Positions 12,301 through 26,389 of a stretch of DNA of 64,000 nucleotides are shown here, piece by piece. The position numbers and the translations under genes are program-made. The stretch is from Himantopus leucocephalus (lineage: Eukaryota; Chordata; Aves; Charadriiformes; Recurvirostridae). Each line of letters begins with the position of its first letter. Within the stretch, counting starts at the first letter, position 1. Location of the stretch: NCBI GenBank assembly GCA_003993805.1, contig RSEF01000004.1, positions 15,618,167 through 15,682,166 on the forward strand, given 5' to 3'. The notes beneath the pieces were generated by a model, which did not search any database, was not told the origin of the DNA, and was given only the letters and a program-made list of their open reading frames with translations.

Positions 12301-15300
12301 ACTAGAAAGGAAAAAAGCTTCCACAAGGAGCAGCTCTGCTTCCCCCATGTAGTCCTAATAAAGATCTTTTCATGACATGGTATGATTTCATTCTGGAAAC
12401 CTGAAAGTAAAAGCCTGTTTATTAATCTTCTGAGCTGTGCAGGCTCACCAAAAAGCTAGCTTTTTATTGGGCCTTTAAAGAGCACAATACAAATATTCAG
12501 CCCTGTATCATTATACCTCCAGGCAGTGTGGCAAGAAAACAGACAAAACCACGGGAGAATAACTTAGCGCTGCCTGCAAGCAAAGAAAGATCTGTGGCTA
12601 TCCATCAAGATACCCGAATGGCTTTCAAAACAGGTAAACAAGGTGCAGTAGATGAGCTTTGATTTTCGCAGACCGTGCACTTCATTTTTCATGCATCTCT
12701 GATATTTTTAAAAGCTCTTTTTATACACTAACTGAAGTGCCCTTAGAAATTTCCCAGGTTTATGCATAATCCCTGGAGAATGATGCTGTGCTTCTAACTG
12801 CAGCCACACAGTTGACAAGAGTCAAGACACAGCTCAAAAATATGTAGCATGGCAGGAATGATTATTCATTCACTCCAGTACTGTATCTCAGGAGGTACTT
12901 GTCTATGTAAATGTCTTGGAAAAAAAGAACTAAAACTTTTGAAGCTTCATCCTGAAGAGAAAGCAGCAAAGAGCACTGTTTTTAAATTAGAGAAGCAAAC
13001 AATTCTACTTCTCTCTTTCCCTGTCATTGATTAGAGTACAGTGAGTAAGTGGGACTAAGGTTAAGGTTTCTGAGAGGGAATTTCACGCACTCCTTAGATC
13101 TAATGCAGTGAAAGTGCTAAGCAATATAGTCATAGATAAAATAATTTTTTTATCTGAGTGCCTTGCATTGTGTGCATTTCTTACAGACATATAAACTAAA
13201 CCTGCACAGCCATTTGCAACCACCAGTACCAGAAAAATAACACTAAAAGCCCACTACTGTGATGTTTCACTTCATTTTGAAGATGCGAATGACCTATGAT
13301 GGAGAGCAGGAAAGCAGGAATAGGCTGAACGTGTATTGCTATTCTTGTGGCTTAGCAGAATGTTATATGCAAGGAGAAATCTGCCCTTTTAGACCTGATT
13401 CACTGCTACACTATTATTGCTTTTCATTATTTTGGCAATGTAAAAAAAACCTTAAAGGACGGAAAAAATCTATTTGCATTTAGCCCATGCTCTGATTTTC
13501 CAATACAGTGATGGCAGGCTGTACATACAACTGTGCTTTATGTGACTGGCAAGACCCTAAGAGGTGACTTTTCCCCATCTTTTCTTAGAAATGCAAACAA
13601 ATTAACAAATGCAGAGCTAATTTGGTGCCAGAACAGCATAGTGAAGATTGATCCCCAACAGCTGAGCTGCGCCTTTTCTTATTAAGTCTTCAGCACCATT
13701 CTACTTTCAAAATTAGTCATGAATAAAAGAATTTGAAAAGTAATAGTATGAAGACAAATACCATATACTACAAGAGCACTTGCGAAAAGCCCACTTGTCT
13801 CTTAGACCATGAATTCCTGTGATCCTGTGAAAATAATTTCTTGCGAAAGTGGACTGAGAAAACTGACGTGTCTGTGCTGGATCTAACTCATCACGTTTCG
13901 TATTGTACAGTAGCTGTCCTAATTTTTTTCTAATAATTTGTGACTGCCATGCAAACAGCGATCACACCCACTAAATCCTTCCTACCTTCTAAAGAAAAGA
14001 TCAGGGCCCTTTTGTAACTTGAAACTGAGGACACAACCATTCTACACTTAAGATGAGGTGGAGAGGGAGCTTGCGAACATCGCACAGCATGGTTTTAACA
14101 TTTACTACCATAAAATACACTACAAAGCTACCTTAGGGCACATTTTAATCTTTCCTGTGTAATTGAAATTTTTCTTTCTGTGTAAACAGTAATTCACCAT
14201 GTAGGATATATGGGCTTATTAAAAACAAACATGAAAAGCAAGAAATTTCTTCTCCATTGTTTTGGCCCTCCTCCAAAGGAAAAGGACCTTCTTCCTCGTG
14301 AGCGACACATTTGTCCATTTATAAAATGTTTAACGCATGTAATATTTGAGAAAAATCAAAACGTGTACCTCCAGGCTATTTTGTCAGAAAAAAGAAAGAA
14401 TGGGAGATGATTTGACCCTTGTAAAGACGAAAACCATATCTGCATCATGAGGCAGAAATGCAGTGGCAGTGGGATTTACCCGGGGATGCAGACTGAGGTG
14501 GAGCCTTTGTGACGAGGTCAGTATTTCTCTGGAGGTAGGACTGAACTGAAGTTGTTGCTGTCACTAATCCAGTCCTCGTCCAGGTTGCCAAAGACTGAGG
14601 CACTCAGGCCGGATCAAAAGATGAAGTTGTGTATACCATGAGTAAGTTTACGGGATTCAGTGCAGGGAACAGGGATTTGTGTCCATGGCGGGGATGATTG
14701 CTAATTGTTTACAAAAACCTAACGTACAAGATCAGGTGCCAAAAGATGCCGCTAATTCTACAGCAGAATTCCAAATTACCTCAGCAAGATAAGTGTCTAA
14801 TCTCCAACAGGATTTAGGCACTTAACCAGATTATACTCCGTTAAAAAACTTATTGCCTACTTGCTCGCATATTTAGCAGCCTAACGAGCTTTAAAAAGCT
14901 TTCCTCCAAGGGCCCAGTTTGGAGCAAGAACTGCCCATAGATGTCTAGCTTTTCCCATTGGGATTTTTTTCAGTGCTGTATGGTCGCTGCTGGAGATCAT
15001 CAATGTGCACTAGAAATTTGAACGTTGTTACTTTTCTGCACCTGAAACAAACCAGCACCTACTCTGCAGTATGGGAGTGCAATGGGGAGAAAAAGAAAAG
15101 GCACGGTGGGTGCATCTGAAATGCCTTGGAGAGAAGAACAGTGACTAATGTGTCTGGTGAAGAGTACTCTGGAATTCCCAGATCATTTATGCTGGTACAA
15201 AGAAAAAGTAACTTTAAGATCTACTCCCCACCCAAACCACACAGTACTGCCCTCCATCCAAAGGCAGTGATCTCTTTGTCAATACCCTCTTAACAACTTC

Positions 15301-16652
15301 TCTAGAAAGAAACTTGAAGTTGAATGCATCTGCCCGACTAAGCTGAAATGGGATAATTTCATATTTTTGGGGAAATTTTGAGGTTTATTTCACTGAAACC
15401 CAAAAAAATCTGCAGGAAATTTGTCTAGCAGTTAGCCTAAAATCAATGTGAGATTGCGCATTCTTTATGATGAATATAAAGAACTAACAACTGTGGTAAC
15501 CATTTACAGCCTCAGAAAATAACGAAGGTCCACTTTGGATTTTCATCTTAGGCTACTAAAGATTTGACGAATAACTTTGTCAACATTAAGATATAAAAAG
15601 CTTCTCCATCCAATCCAATCCCATGTAATGTTAAAATGTAAAAAACTTCGGCAGAACAAGAAGATCTACTTTTAAAAAGTCTGCTGTTTCTCTCTGCAGA
15701 ACTGTCTTTCACAAAACCAAACTTGTTTCTATTTTCCTTCCTGTCCCCCACAAAAATTCTCTCAGTCTGATACTCTTCAATCATGATTAAAAGGCATTTC
15801 TCAGTGTCTCCCTGACAAATGTTCCTACTCATTTTTTTCAGAAGCTGGCAATGACTTTTGTATCTTGCTTGCTGTTTTGTATTGGACTAATTCTGATGAT
15901 AAGAAAATATTTTGTTGCATACAAACACCATCTTGCAGGATGTATCAGGTACTTGTGAATAACCAGGTAGGATGAGGGGGTTCAGTAGTGCTGGTTTCCC
16001 AAACTCATTCATTCTCTCCCTGCCAACCAGTGTTCTACCTGGAAACAGCACTGACTTCAGCTGGCAACGCAGAGCGTATTTGCTATCATTTATATGCTGG
16101 AACTGTCATGAATATGTCACAAAACATGGAATTTGTCCATATGCTTGGAATTCAGACAAATATGCCTAAAAAAAGAGATAAAAACTGTCAAGAAAGCAAG
16201 CAAAGATTAAAAATTTGTTACTTTAAAATAAAAGAGCTTCAGGACTGTTCAGCACTACATTTCAAATATAGTGAACTCCTTCAGACTTGCAGTTTATTAA
16301 TGCGAACACAAGATAAGGCGTAGCCACGGATTTATGCTTGGATGTCAATAGTGAGCCTGAACTGTGACAAGACGTTGAAACCAGCAGTGATCTACAGACA
16401 GCAGCGCCAGTGGTGTCCTGGCTGCTGAAGGGTGGATGTGGATGCAGCGTCTGTGGCTATGAGGCCAGTAAAGAAAGCACAAAGAGATGTAGGGTTTCTG
16501 GTCCTTCTTAGACGCAAGGAACGTTTGACCTGATATACTGTATTACCCTTCTCCAGACTAACTCTTCACTACTTGTTCATGTCCCTAAAGTTCTTGTGGT
16601 GTTACCTAACCCTGTCAGCTAGAGTAAAAACCACAATCCGACATGAAGGCCG

Positions 16653-17510
16653 GTGGGCCTGACGTTTCACTGGAGTAGCCCAGTAAGACCAGTAAGTGAC
16701 CATGTGCTAGATCCCAGAAAGCTTGAGGCTTCGGCTCCAGCTTGTTGCATCAAGGAACTGGTACTCAGGAGTAACAGACCAAAGGAAAGAAAGGAAAACC
16801 TGCATCTTTCACTTCTTGACTATTTTACCTCGGATGACGTGAGCGGCCATTAAGGGAGGTGGAATGTCTCATATCAAGCTGTCCTCATCTGGGTCAATGC
16901 ATAAAACAAAGCATCAAATGTGTGGAAGACGATGAAAAGAGTAACGTGTCTGGCTTTTCCACCACTCCTGGCACCCTCCAGACACAGAATAATGTAATAG
17001 ACATTGCAATTCAGTTCCTCAACCAAGGAAGCTGCATTCCTCCTTCAGATAACCTGGAACATCACTGGCCAACAGTAATACATCATCTACTAAATTCTGT
17101 CCAGATTTGGAAAGAGAAAGAAAACCCAGAGCCAGCTAATGAAACTGTTGTCAGCATTCTCCTTGGGTTCATGGCCTTTATTGAATCAGCTTATAAATCT
17201 CTGGATTTGCAGGGCTTCTGAAAGGCTCTGTGCCCTTTAGCTGAAGTATGGCTTTCCTTTCTGGTACTACAGGCAGGAGTTTGAATTTCTGGGAATTGCT
17301 TCTCAGTTCCTAAAACATGGATGAATCAAGGAACAAGAATCAACCTGAGGTGTCTCAGGTGCGAAGAAGTATTTGCATGACGTGATCCACTTCCTAGCAT
17401 CACATGAGCGTTTTCACCTAAGAAAATTGCTGGTAACAATGAGAGTGCTCTTGATCTCTCCTGCTCTCTTTTGCTGCTGTTGTTTCTTCGGTCCTTATGA
17501 GTTAGTGTTG
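16653..17510 (+). pseudogene. Decayed protein-coding relic, helical-repeat-like, family unknown
   Basis: Three plus-strand frames give consecutive protein-like pieces. First (16653-16853): CCIKELVLRSNRPKERKENL and SLLDYFTSDDVSGH. Then, after a frame change, 16859-17221: VECLISSCPHLGQCIKQSIK, NNVIDIAIQFLNQGSCIPP, HHWPTVIHHLLNSVQIW and VVSILLGFMAFIESAYKSL. Then, after another frame change near 17.25 kb, FEFLGIASQFLKHG and KKYLHDVIHFLASHERFHL, broken by two TGA stops. TGA in place of CGA is a usual mark of CpG decay. Leucine-rich helical segments suggest an all-alpha (HEAT-like) protein, but I cannot name it. Lack of introns would suggest a retrocopy; no clear poly-A tail was seen. The strand is opposite to TRPC5. 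Chance ORFs remain possible but are less likely given three adjoining pieces. Confidence 0.45.
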
Positions 17511-17994
17511 AATGGCTGCTGGGAAGTGTTTAGTGGCTGGAGGAAGTGAATTATGTATTATATTACTTCCTGCAGTCAAGACCTTGAGCCAGGCAACCCC
17601 TTCTAGCTTTTGGTTCCTGTATAAAAGCAGCTACTGGGAAAAGCTTTCGGAGCTGACAAACCTGGAAATCTCTGAAGGGTGTTCTTTGCAGGGGGTTGGG
17701 TTACAATGAAATGGGATTCAAGTATCCTTGAAACAGAAAGTGTCGGTGCCGTAGAAGCCATAACCCAGTGCAGCAATTCCCAGTCCTGTTGCCCTCAACT
17801 GTCATCAGATTCACGCTGTCATCAAGGCACACCAAACCTCCTGGTTTGTGACTAACCCATTTGCACATGGTTCTCCACTCAATCCAAACTCACCCCCGCT
17901 GGCTGTCATCTAGCAACCCTGAACAGACCCATGGAGACTAGAGAAATTAATCCTTTTACCCAACACTTGAAACCTTCACACACCTTTGCATTTA

Positions 17995-18528
<534 letters not shown>

Positions 18529-21500
18529 CTATATAAAGAGATAAACCATAGTCATATTTCATGTGGAACAGCAGAAATCAGATGTCCCTCCTTCATACTT
18601 TTGAAGTGATGTCATAAAAAAACATTTTTTATAACACCTTCTGTTCTTTAAATCCTATTGTATCCATGAACACACACGTACTGCCATTCTGGCAAAACCA
18701 TCTTCCCACAAATCGTGCCTGTCTGCCTCACAAGCAGGAACCCGTGACCATTCACTTCCCAGTCCGGTGGAGAAGTCAGTCACATCCCCATCTGAACGCA
18801 TTATATGTGAACCCGTTCTGAAATGGGCATTGGTTCACATACCAAAAGGTGGACTTTTGTAGGAAAAAAAGGAAGACAAAGGCCCAGGTAATTACACAAA
18901 AAAGAGAATAAAGTCTAGAAAAGACTGAACAGTGAATAGATTTCCGTAACTATCGTTATTTGCGTTATATACCTGCATTAGCAGGCCAAGAACCTGCTCG
19001 TAGCAGGCCCTGCACAAACCAAACCAAACACTGGTCTGCAAAGCTCTTCCTCACCTTTTCCCTACTGTTTTTATTTGAAAATACTTTTCAGAGGAAGGAT
19101 ACATTACATAACTGCCCTCAGAATAGATTTGTTTTTTTTTTTTAATGGGTTTGAAAAAATTTAAATGTAAAATTAATGAGCCATAGTCCACTACAAATAA
19201 GACACTCCAGGGTGTGCATTATTCAGCTACTGTTGCACTTCTCAAAAGATGAGCTTAATGCACACCCTGTTGTGTCTTATTACTATATGCAGACTGCAAA
19301 ATTAGACCAAAATGCTCTTACATCCCAAGCACGCAGTGTGTTTCCATTTGCAGCCCAGGCAGCTTTCTTTGTTGTGTGTTAATCATTACCCAAGCATACT
19401 GTACTTCGTGTGCCCACCACTCTTGCCCTGGCAGTTGGCATCCTGCTGCTCGGGGGGGTGATTGCTGGTTTTGGTGAACAGTAGGTCTGCTTCCCCTCGC
19501 AAATGTCAAAGGCGTTTCAGAGAAACTATTGTCAAAGAGTCCTAATGACAGGAAACATTACTCAGTCTGTAAAAACCCAAAAGTAAAGCGGCGATAAAGT
19601 AGCATGAAGTAACCAGTTAGAAATCCTTCTGCGGGATACACCTAAGACTGGTTGTGAGACGGTGAACCTCTAACCACTGAATCTGAGTTCCCTGGGAGTT
19701 AAGTGCCTCTATGGCACTAAAGAGCTAAAGACTCCTGGGCTGCAGCTGATTGATAAACCTCTACGCAACCCAGCCGACAGCAGGACAGAGCCCGTTCACT
19801 ACACACAACGCTCTCCCAAAGGTCGGCACCACACTGGGATGCAGGGTCGTTTACTGGAGCAGGGCTCACTGGGCGGCTAGAGGTATTTTTGGGAATAATA
19901 CAGGTCTGCTACGCTGGATGCGGCACACGAAGCGTTAAATCTCTGGCAGCCTACGGAGGCACAGGTGTAAAGGGGCTTTGCTAATAGTGCTGGTCCCTAC
20001 AGAGGCAGCCAGGAGGGGGCTGATAAATACGGCTCATGGGAAGAGGAGAGAATGGTAGTGAGGATTTGCTGTGGGTCACAGAGTGCTTGGTGTCTCTTAG
20101 TGAGGTTGGATAAATGTATTTTAAGATATCTAGTAACAAACAGCTGAAAGCAGCTCTCTTTGTAAGGTCTTTGACTGTCTTTCTTTTCCTTTGCTTAGCT
20201 CGTTTAAGTAGTTTGTTAAATGTCAAGAGAAAGGTGCAGGTTTTTCTTTTTTCTCTGTCTTAGAAGCATTTTTATAAGCCCTGATGCTTGAATAACGGCA
20301 TTTATCTTTCTTCCTCTCCTCTTTCAGTCAGTCACTGGCTGCTGTATTCACAGCCTCTGCCTCAAAGGAAGAACGCTTTCCCCCTCCATCACTCCTATTA
20401 GTGTCAAGTTTAATCTTGTTTTTCTATATGGAAGTTATTGTACCCAGGGCTGTGAAAAGGATTTTCAGCTTTACACAGATGAGGTGTTCATGTTGCTCAG
20501 AGTATGAAATGGACACTTGCCGACAGGGTAGTAATGTCACAGGTGGGAATAGTGCTAATCTCGTCTGCTTCTGTCTACTCCTGAGGCTTTCTGAATCTGG
20601 ATCTAGGGCTCTCAAAATGGTTGTCCCAAGGTTTGGGATCAAATCAGGACCTCCCATCCCTTATTCTGGCTCATATCACAAGCCCTCACCCCAAAAATGG
20701 AGCACTACTTTGTTAGGATTCAGGCAGCTGCTGTGTGGAAGGCATGTTTTCCTGGGCAGCACGCAGCACTTTTAATTAAGGGATAAGAAGGGAAATGGTG
20801 GTGCAGAGACTTACAGGCTCCCTGGGGTCTGGGGGCAGATCAGTATAAGGCCTCAAACCACAGGAGCTGAAGCTTATTTCTGATTACAGCTTAGCAGCAA
20901 AACAAACCACCAAAACACAGAACAGGAATAGCGTGACTGACGGCTGCCGTGGCCTCTCTCTTCTATGTCTGGCTGATCCAAAGACCATACATTGGCTAAA
21001 AATTGTATGTCTTGCGGTGAATATTTTTGTTGTCTTGCACAGTGTTTTGATGACCCGCATCCTAACAAACAGACTGCCCTGTTTTAAGGATGGGGCTATG
21101 CAAAACACGCCTCTGCTCTGAAGGTTGTATTCTAAGTATTATCACTCGAGGGGCAGCAGAGATTACAACATCGCATTGTAATTGCTGATGTTCCTCCTGC
21201 ACTGCTCTGACAGGTTGAGTTCATGTTTAGATCGGCTTCTTCTATGTCTTGGGTTAACTTACAGTGATGGAAGCAGAAGAGGAATAAATTATTCTACCTC
21301 AAGGGCTCTGCTAAGCTCTTCCAAGGTTATTTTCATTAAGTGACCTGAATAACAAATTCTTTTCTATTAACCTCGTCACCTGACACAAGCTGTTAAGCTG
21401 AGTCCTTCAGAACCTTATTGTCACTACTTGCATAGGAGCATGTCCCTTTTCCGTATTTCATCTCCGTAACGTTCACTTAAGAAATTAACGATACCATTAA

Positions 21501-24500
21501 CAGCAAGTGATTGAATGCTTGTTACCACGTTTCTAGAGTCAATCCTCGTAAAGGCAGGCTGCTTACCATTGTACTGCTGCGTCTCTGAACAATACTGCAG
21601 TGAGTGAAAAATCTCCTTTATTTAAAAAGGTGGGGGGAGAAACAAGCTTAATTCATTAGAAGAGAAGAAATTAGAGGATTAGCTTACGTAAAGGCACTGT
21701 TCAGTATAGCTAAGCTTTCCTCTGAATGGAAAAACAAGTTTTCCAGTAAATAGTCCACTGCTGGAAAGAAGCTCTGGATAGGAAGAACAGGAATCTCTGC
21801 TTGTGTTAGTAACTAGAACAGTGCAAGAGGAGCAGAACTACAGAGCAAAAAAAGCCCCCAAACCTGGCACTGAAGACCCAATGGCCTTGTTGCAGGTCTC
21901 TTAGGAGTTTTACTTTGGACTTAATCTAGTCTGGTATCTGAGTGTCCCTGGAGCACCTCCTCTGGTTTAGTGCTGTGTAAAAGTAACCCGGCGCAAGGGC
22001 TCTGAGACTGCTCAGCGATGTGAACCAAAGAGCAGTAAACGGGAAGGGTTAAGGAGACACATCTCAAAAGCATGCCCCTCAACCAAACCGAAAGACTAAT
22101 ACGAATGCATCTTTTGCCTTTTACAGACTATGGAAGCTAATATCCAGGTTTAAACACCGGAAGATTTCAAAGCAAGCTGTAGTGTTTCTACAGCATCTGT
22201 CATCTATCTCCGTGCATAAAAAGAAGCTGTTCTGTAGCAAAGGAACTTGCCAGTAAAGTGCAAAATCTTGAACTCTGAGGAAAGAGCCTGGCTCTGTCTA
22301 ATGACTATTTGGGGGTGGTTTTCTGTTTCTGTCTTTGCATCTTATGTTTTTCCGCCCCTCTATGTTGATAGTCCTCCTGATTATGGTCTGGTAACCCTAC
22401 CAGACACTAGTCTCCCTTCATGTTCAGGTCTCTCCTCAGTGTTCACCTTTACTGATGCTCACAGCTGCAGTGTCCCCAGACAACCCTTCGGTGCTTCAGA
22501 CCTGAACTGAAAAGAGAATACCTAGAAAGTAAAGCAAAGCTTAACCACAAAATCCTTTACTTTCTTAGTTTTGTTAATCTGTAAATCGTAAGCTTCTTGG
22601 GTCAGAGGCAGTCTAAAGATGCATCCTTTCTGGCATTGAGAATGCTGCCACTTTGAAAATAACTAATAATACTTTTACCTGTTACAGATGGAATTGCCAC
22701 ATTTTCAAGCCATCTCCATTCCATAAACTAGCACCTTACCTGGACCAGTATAACAAAATCTTAAGTATAACCATGACAAACTGTAAATTTATTAATCTAC
22801 ATCATTTTCAGCTTGCATAACTTTTTGATACAACTGTATGTTATAAAAGATTTTCCAATTGCCAAAACCAAATGTTTTACTAAATAAAACAAACTCATGC
22901 AACCTCACTGGAAAACTTCAAATGTAACACTTGTGATAATGGAAGCTTGGGTAACTTATTGAGCAAGGATTTCTTATCTCTAGTTTGTTTTTCTGCGTGC
23001 AGCCCTGTGGGGGAAATGCATATGCCATCCACAAACATGGTAACAGGCACAGCCAATTTCTGTCATTCTAAAAAGAAGATTTTGTACTACATCAATTCAG
23101 TGCAAAGCTCGGCGGTCAAAGGAGCTTTAGCAGTGACTGCAATTTTGTTCAGAATCGCAGCCCTGTGCTACTTCTAGCTGCAGCTCTATAAATAGAGAAT
23201 GAGAGACAGAGTCAGTGTTGCCACGCTGCAGATCAGCCATGTTACCAGCAAAAGAGTCTGGAACAAAATACATATTGTGACTGGCATGACCAATCGAATC
23301 CTGCTCCTTGCCTAAACCCATAAACAAATTCTTTCATTGGTGGAACCCCATGGGCATTTGCTGCTTGATGTGGAACTCTGGAAAAATGTTACATGATTCT
23401 ATAAATTTAAGCGTTCATTTTAGGTGATGCAGTGGTGCCGCTTTCAATAACTGAATATCTTAATCAGAGATGCCTTGAGACGCCTTGTATCAGAGCGATG
23501 ACAGTCTCTATATGAATAGGGAGGTTGGTTTTCCTCTAAAGAGCAATTCATTGAATGAAATGATGTAATTTGGTTAATGACATATAACTATCAACGCAAA
23601 CTGATAACAAAAAAGTAATGTACTTTAAGGGCTTTTGTACTGGCGATGAACAAGTTCGTAACTCCGGTATAAAGCACACGTGGTTGCAGATGTACTTTTG
23701 CCAAGCTCTGCTGTTGTTACTGAAGTATTCCAGAGATTTCAATACAGCTGCCCCAGAATATCCAGCTGAAGAAAAGGCTCCTTCTGGTCTAAAATCTGCA
23801 CAGTGGCTTACATGCCTGTAAAGCCAAATAAAGTCTCTGCCCCTCAGACTGATACTGCACAACAGAGAAAGTTAGTACCTTTCAGTGCCTTGTAGCAAGA
23901 CAAAGGCTGATACCAGCTTACTAGATGGTACATATTAATACCGAAATAGGTATCACTGAATGAAAAATAGCGTGATATAATGCATTACTACTGAAATAAT
24001 GTGAAAAATTAGATTTGTGATACTTGTACAACCAAACTTCTTTCTCTGCAACCAATAAAGAAAAGCAAAATACATTAATCCGGATATATCTGCTCTAGAT
24101 CCTTCAAGTTTTAATTTTCCTTTTTACCCATGTGTTTAAAAATGGAGGTAGACCCAAGGGATTAGTTTTCAGAACTAAACGGAAACCTAGTGCATTTGAC
24201 AGTGGCAGAACTGCATCAGAGCTTGTTATGTTCAGCCGTGTGTTTAGGAAATGCAGCACAGCCAGCAAGATTGTCAAAAGATGTCATCATTTGTGGTTGA
24301 TGCTACATAATAACTTCTCTTTTGTTGGGGATTAAAAAAGAGGAATCCGGAGAGAAGCCTTCAGAAGGAAAGGATTTTGCGAATATGCATTTAAATGGCC
24401 TATGGCAACTTATTCCAGACAGAGCACTCTCTCCTCTAAGCCACTCTCCCTTTCTGTTGCGGATGGAGGAAATAAGATAAGGCACTTGATGATGAAATGA

Positions 24501-26388
24501 AGAAAGAGTGTGGAGTTTATTCTCCAAGTCACAGAAGGATGCTGTCGAAGAGTTAGCTTGTATTTAACTGAAGTGCAGTCTTGGGGTCTGCTTTGCCCTG
24601 AATTCCTCTGTCTTGCTGCAGCTAAGAACTACTGACTCTAGCAGGAAGAGGGGCTAGAGAGTGCCTATTGTTGTTTAGAGGAATAAGACCAGTGTTGTGC
24701 CATGAGCAATTGCCCCCTCTCCTGGTTATGACTCCTCATCTGTGTAAGAGTGGCTGAGAAGTTCATTGTAGTCACAATTCACATGTTATGTCCCATTATC
24801 TCTATGATATGACCAGCTATCGAATGAATCTTGGTTTTATCATACACTTACGTAGCCTGGGGCTAGCTGAATAATGACACTTGTGCAGTTAAAACAAACA
24901 AGGGACGTAAGTTCGGGACTGTTACAAACCCAGACATTAATGAAGCTGCCAGAGAAAAAGTGGCATAAGTGAAATCAGAACCTGGCTCACAGCAAGTGGT
25001 GGATCTACCAAACCCTTGCCAAAATGCAGAGATTCCCTGGCCGTTCGTTAGAGCTCTTTCCTGAGCCCCTGATACCAACTCAGGTGTCAGTCTAGTGTTG
25101 CTGACATGAGAGTGAATTGCATTGCCTCCTGAAGTCTGGAGAGGCAGACTAGTTTCTATACGCCTGAAGCTGGGTTGTTTTCCCCCTTTGGAAACATAAA
25201 TTGCTGTTTGTTCATTTTTTCACCTTCCTTCATTACCATTTTAAGAGTTATGCTGTGATGGGAGCAGCTGTTTTGGGTAAAAATAAAGACTCAACCGTAA
25301 CAATTTTTAATATTTTTAAGTTTGGAAATGAATTTTGTTAAGGAGTTTACTTAATCCAGTCCTGTAAATTACTTAACTACACTAATGGCCTTAGAACATT
25401 GCTGCACCTTAGATATTTTTTCATTTTATGGATAAACTTTCCCTTGACCCCAAGCATGCTGAAACAAAGACAGTCAGTCCATGGTTAGCTGGAAATATGC
25501 AGGTTCTGTCTTCAGGGTAATATTTGTTTTATTATGGTTACTCTTTTTCTAATATTTTCCAGGATTTATTCTGGGAGGGAAGAGTTGTCCAGCTTTTTAA
25601 TTCATTTTATCTGGTCTCTGTATTTTCTATTCTTAGTGGTAACAAGGACAAGATGTGCTAATATACGCTAATAATCATGCTATATCTATAACCTTTTATG
25701 TCATCTTTGTACATAAAATGTCCCTATTTCCTGTAATTTATTACTGCGTGCGTATGAGAGATGTTTCATTAAGTTTAGGTGAGGTAATATGTTGCTAACA
25801 GGGCTTGAAAATGGAGGGCTTTTAGCTCGGGAGAGAGGGGGTTGTGTTCCTATTCAATGACATTCCTTAAAAAAAAAAAAGAAAAAGAGTCAGATTCGAT
25901 CATAAGACAACATCACAGCGAGGAGTGAGTGACTGCATCTGGTGCCAGCCCAGCGCTGTATGATGTTGCACTAAACACATCTTGATGCTCACAAAGCAGG
26001 AGGCTGCGTTTCTCCCCGTTTTGCCTATTAAGCTGTGCTTTTGGCATTGTTATTACACTAACCAAGAAAATACTGCGGCTTCTGGAAAGACCCCAGAGTT
26101 TGCGATAGCAAAGAAATGACAATCTAGAGAGGTGGCAGGGTCTCACATGACAATAAAATCCGTGTGGTTGTGATCTTCCTTTTTTATCACTTAGGCAGTG
26201 ACTTCCTTTGTTATTTCTAACGCTAGGTAGTTCACAACACCTAGCTAATGATATGCTCCTCATGCCTCTAACCCATCATCTGTCTGCCTGAAGAGTATTT
26301 AAGTGGAGCACACAAGCCCTCTCGCGCTGCCGTGAATTAAGTACCAACCATGCACGTGACCCTGAACGCCTTGCAGGCTTGAGCGCTT

Positions 26389-26389
26389 N
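26389..26389. other. Single ambiguous base
   Basis: One N within otherwise ordinary intron sequence; it affects no feature I can support. Confidence 0.98.

Noticed and set aside
20401..20775. 124-codon plus-strand frame
   Set aside because: No domain or homology apparent and a competing frame on the other strand; chance is likely.
23380..23410. Possible CR1 3' terminal octamer repeat (gattctat-like)
   Set aside because: Only one partial copy; CR1 ends normally carry two or more tandem octamers and a recognisable 3' UTR upstream.
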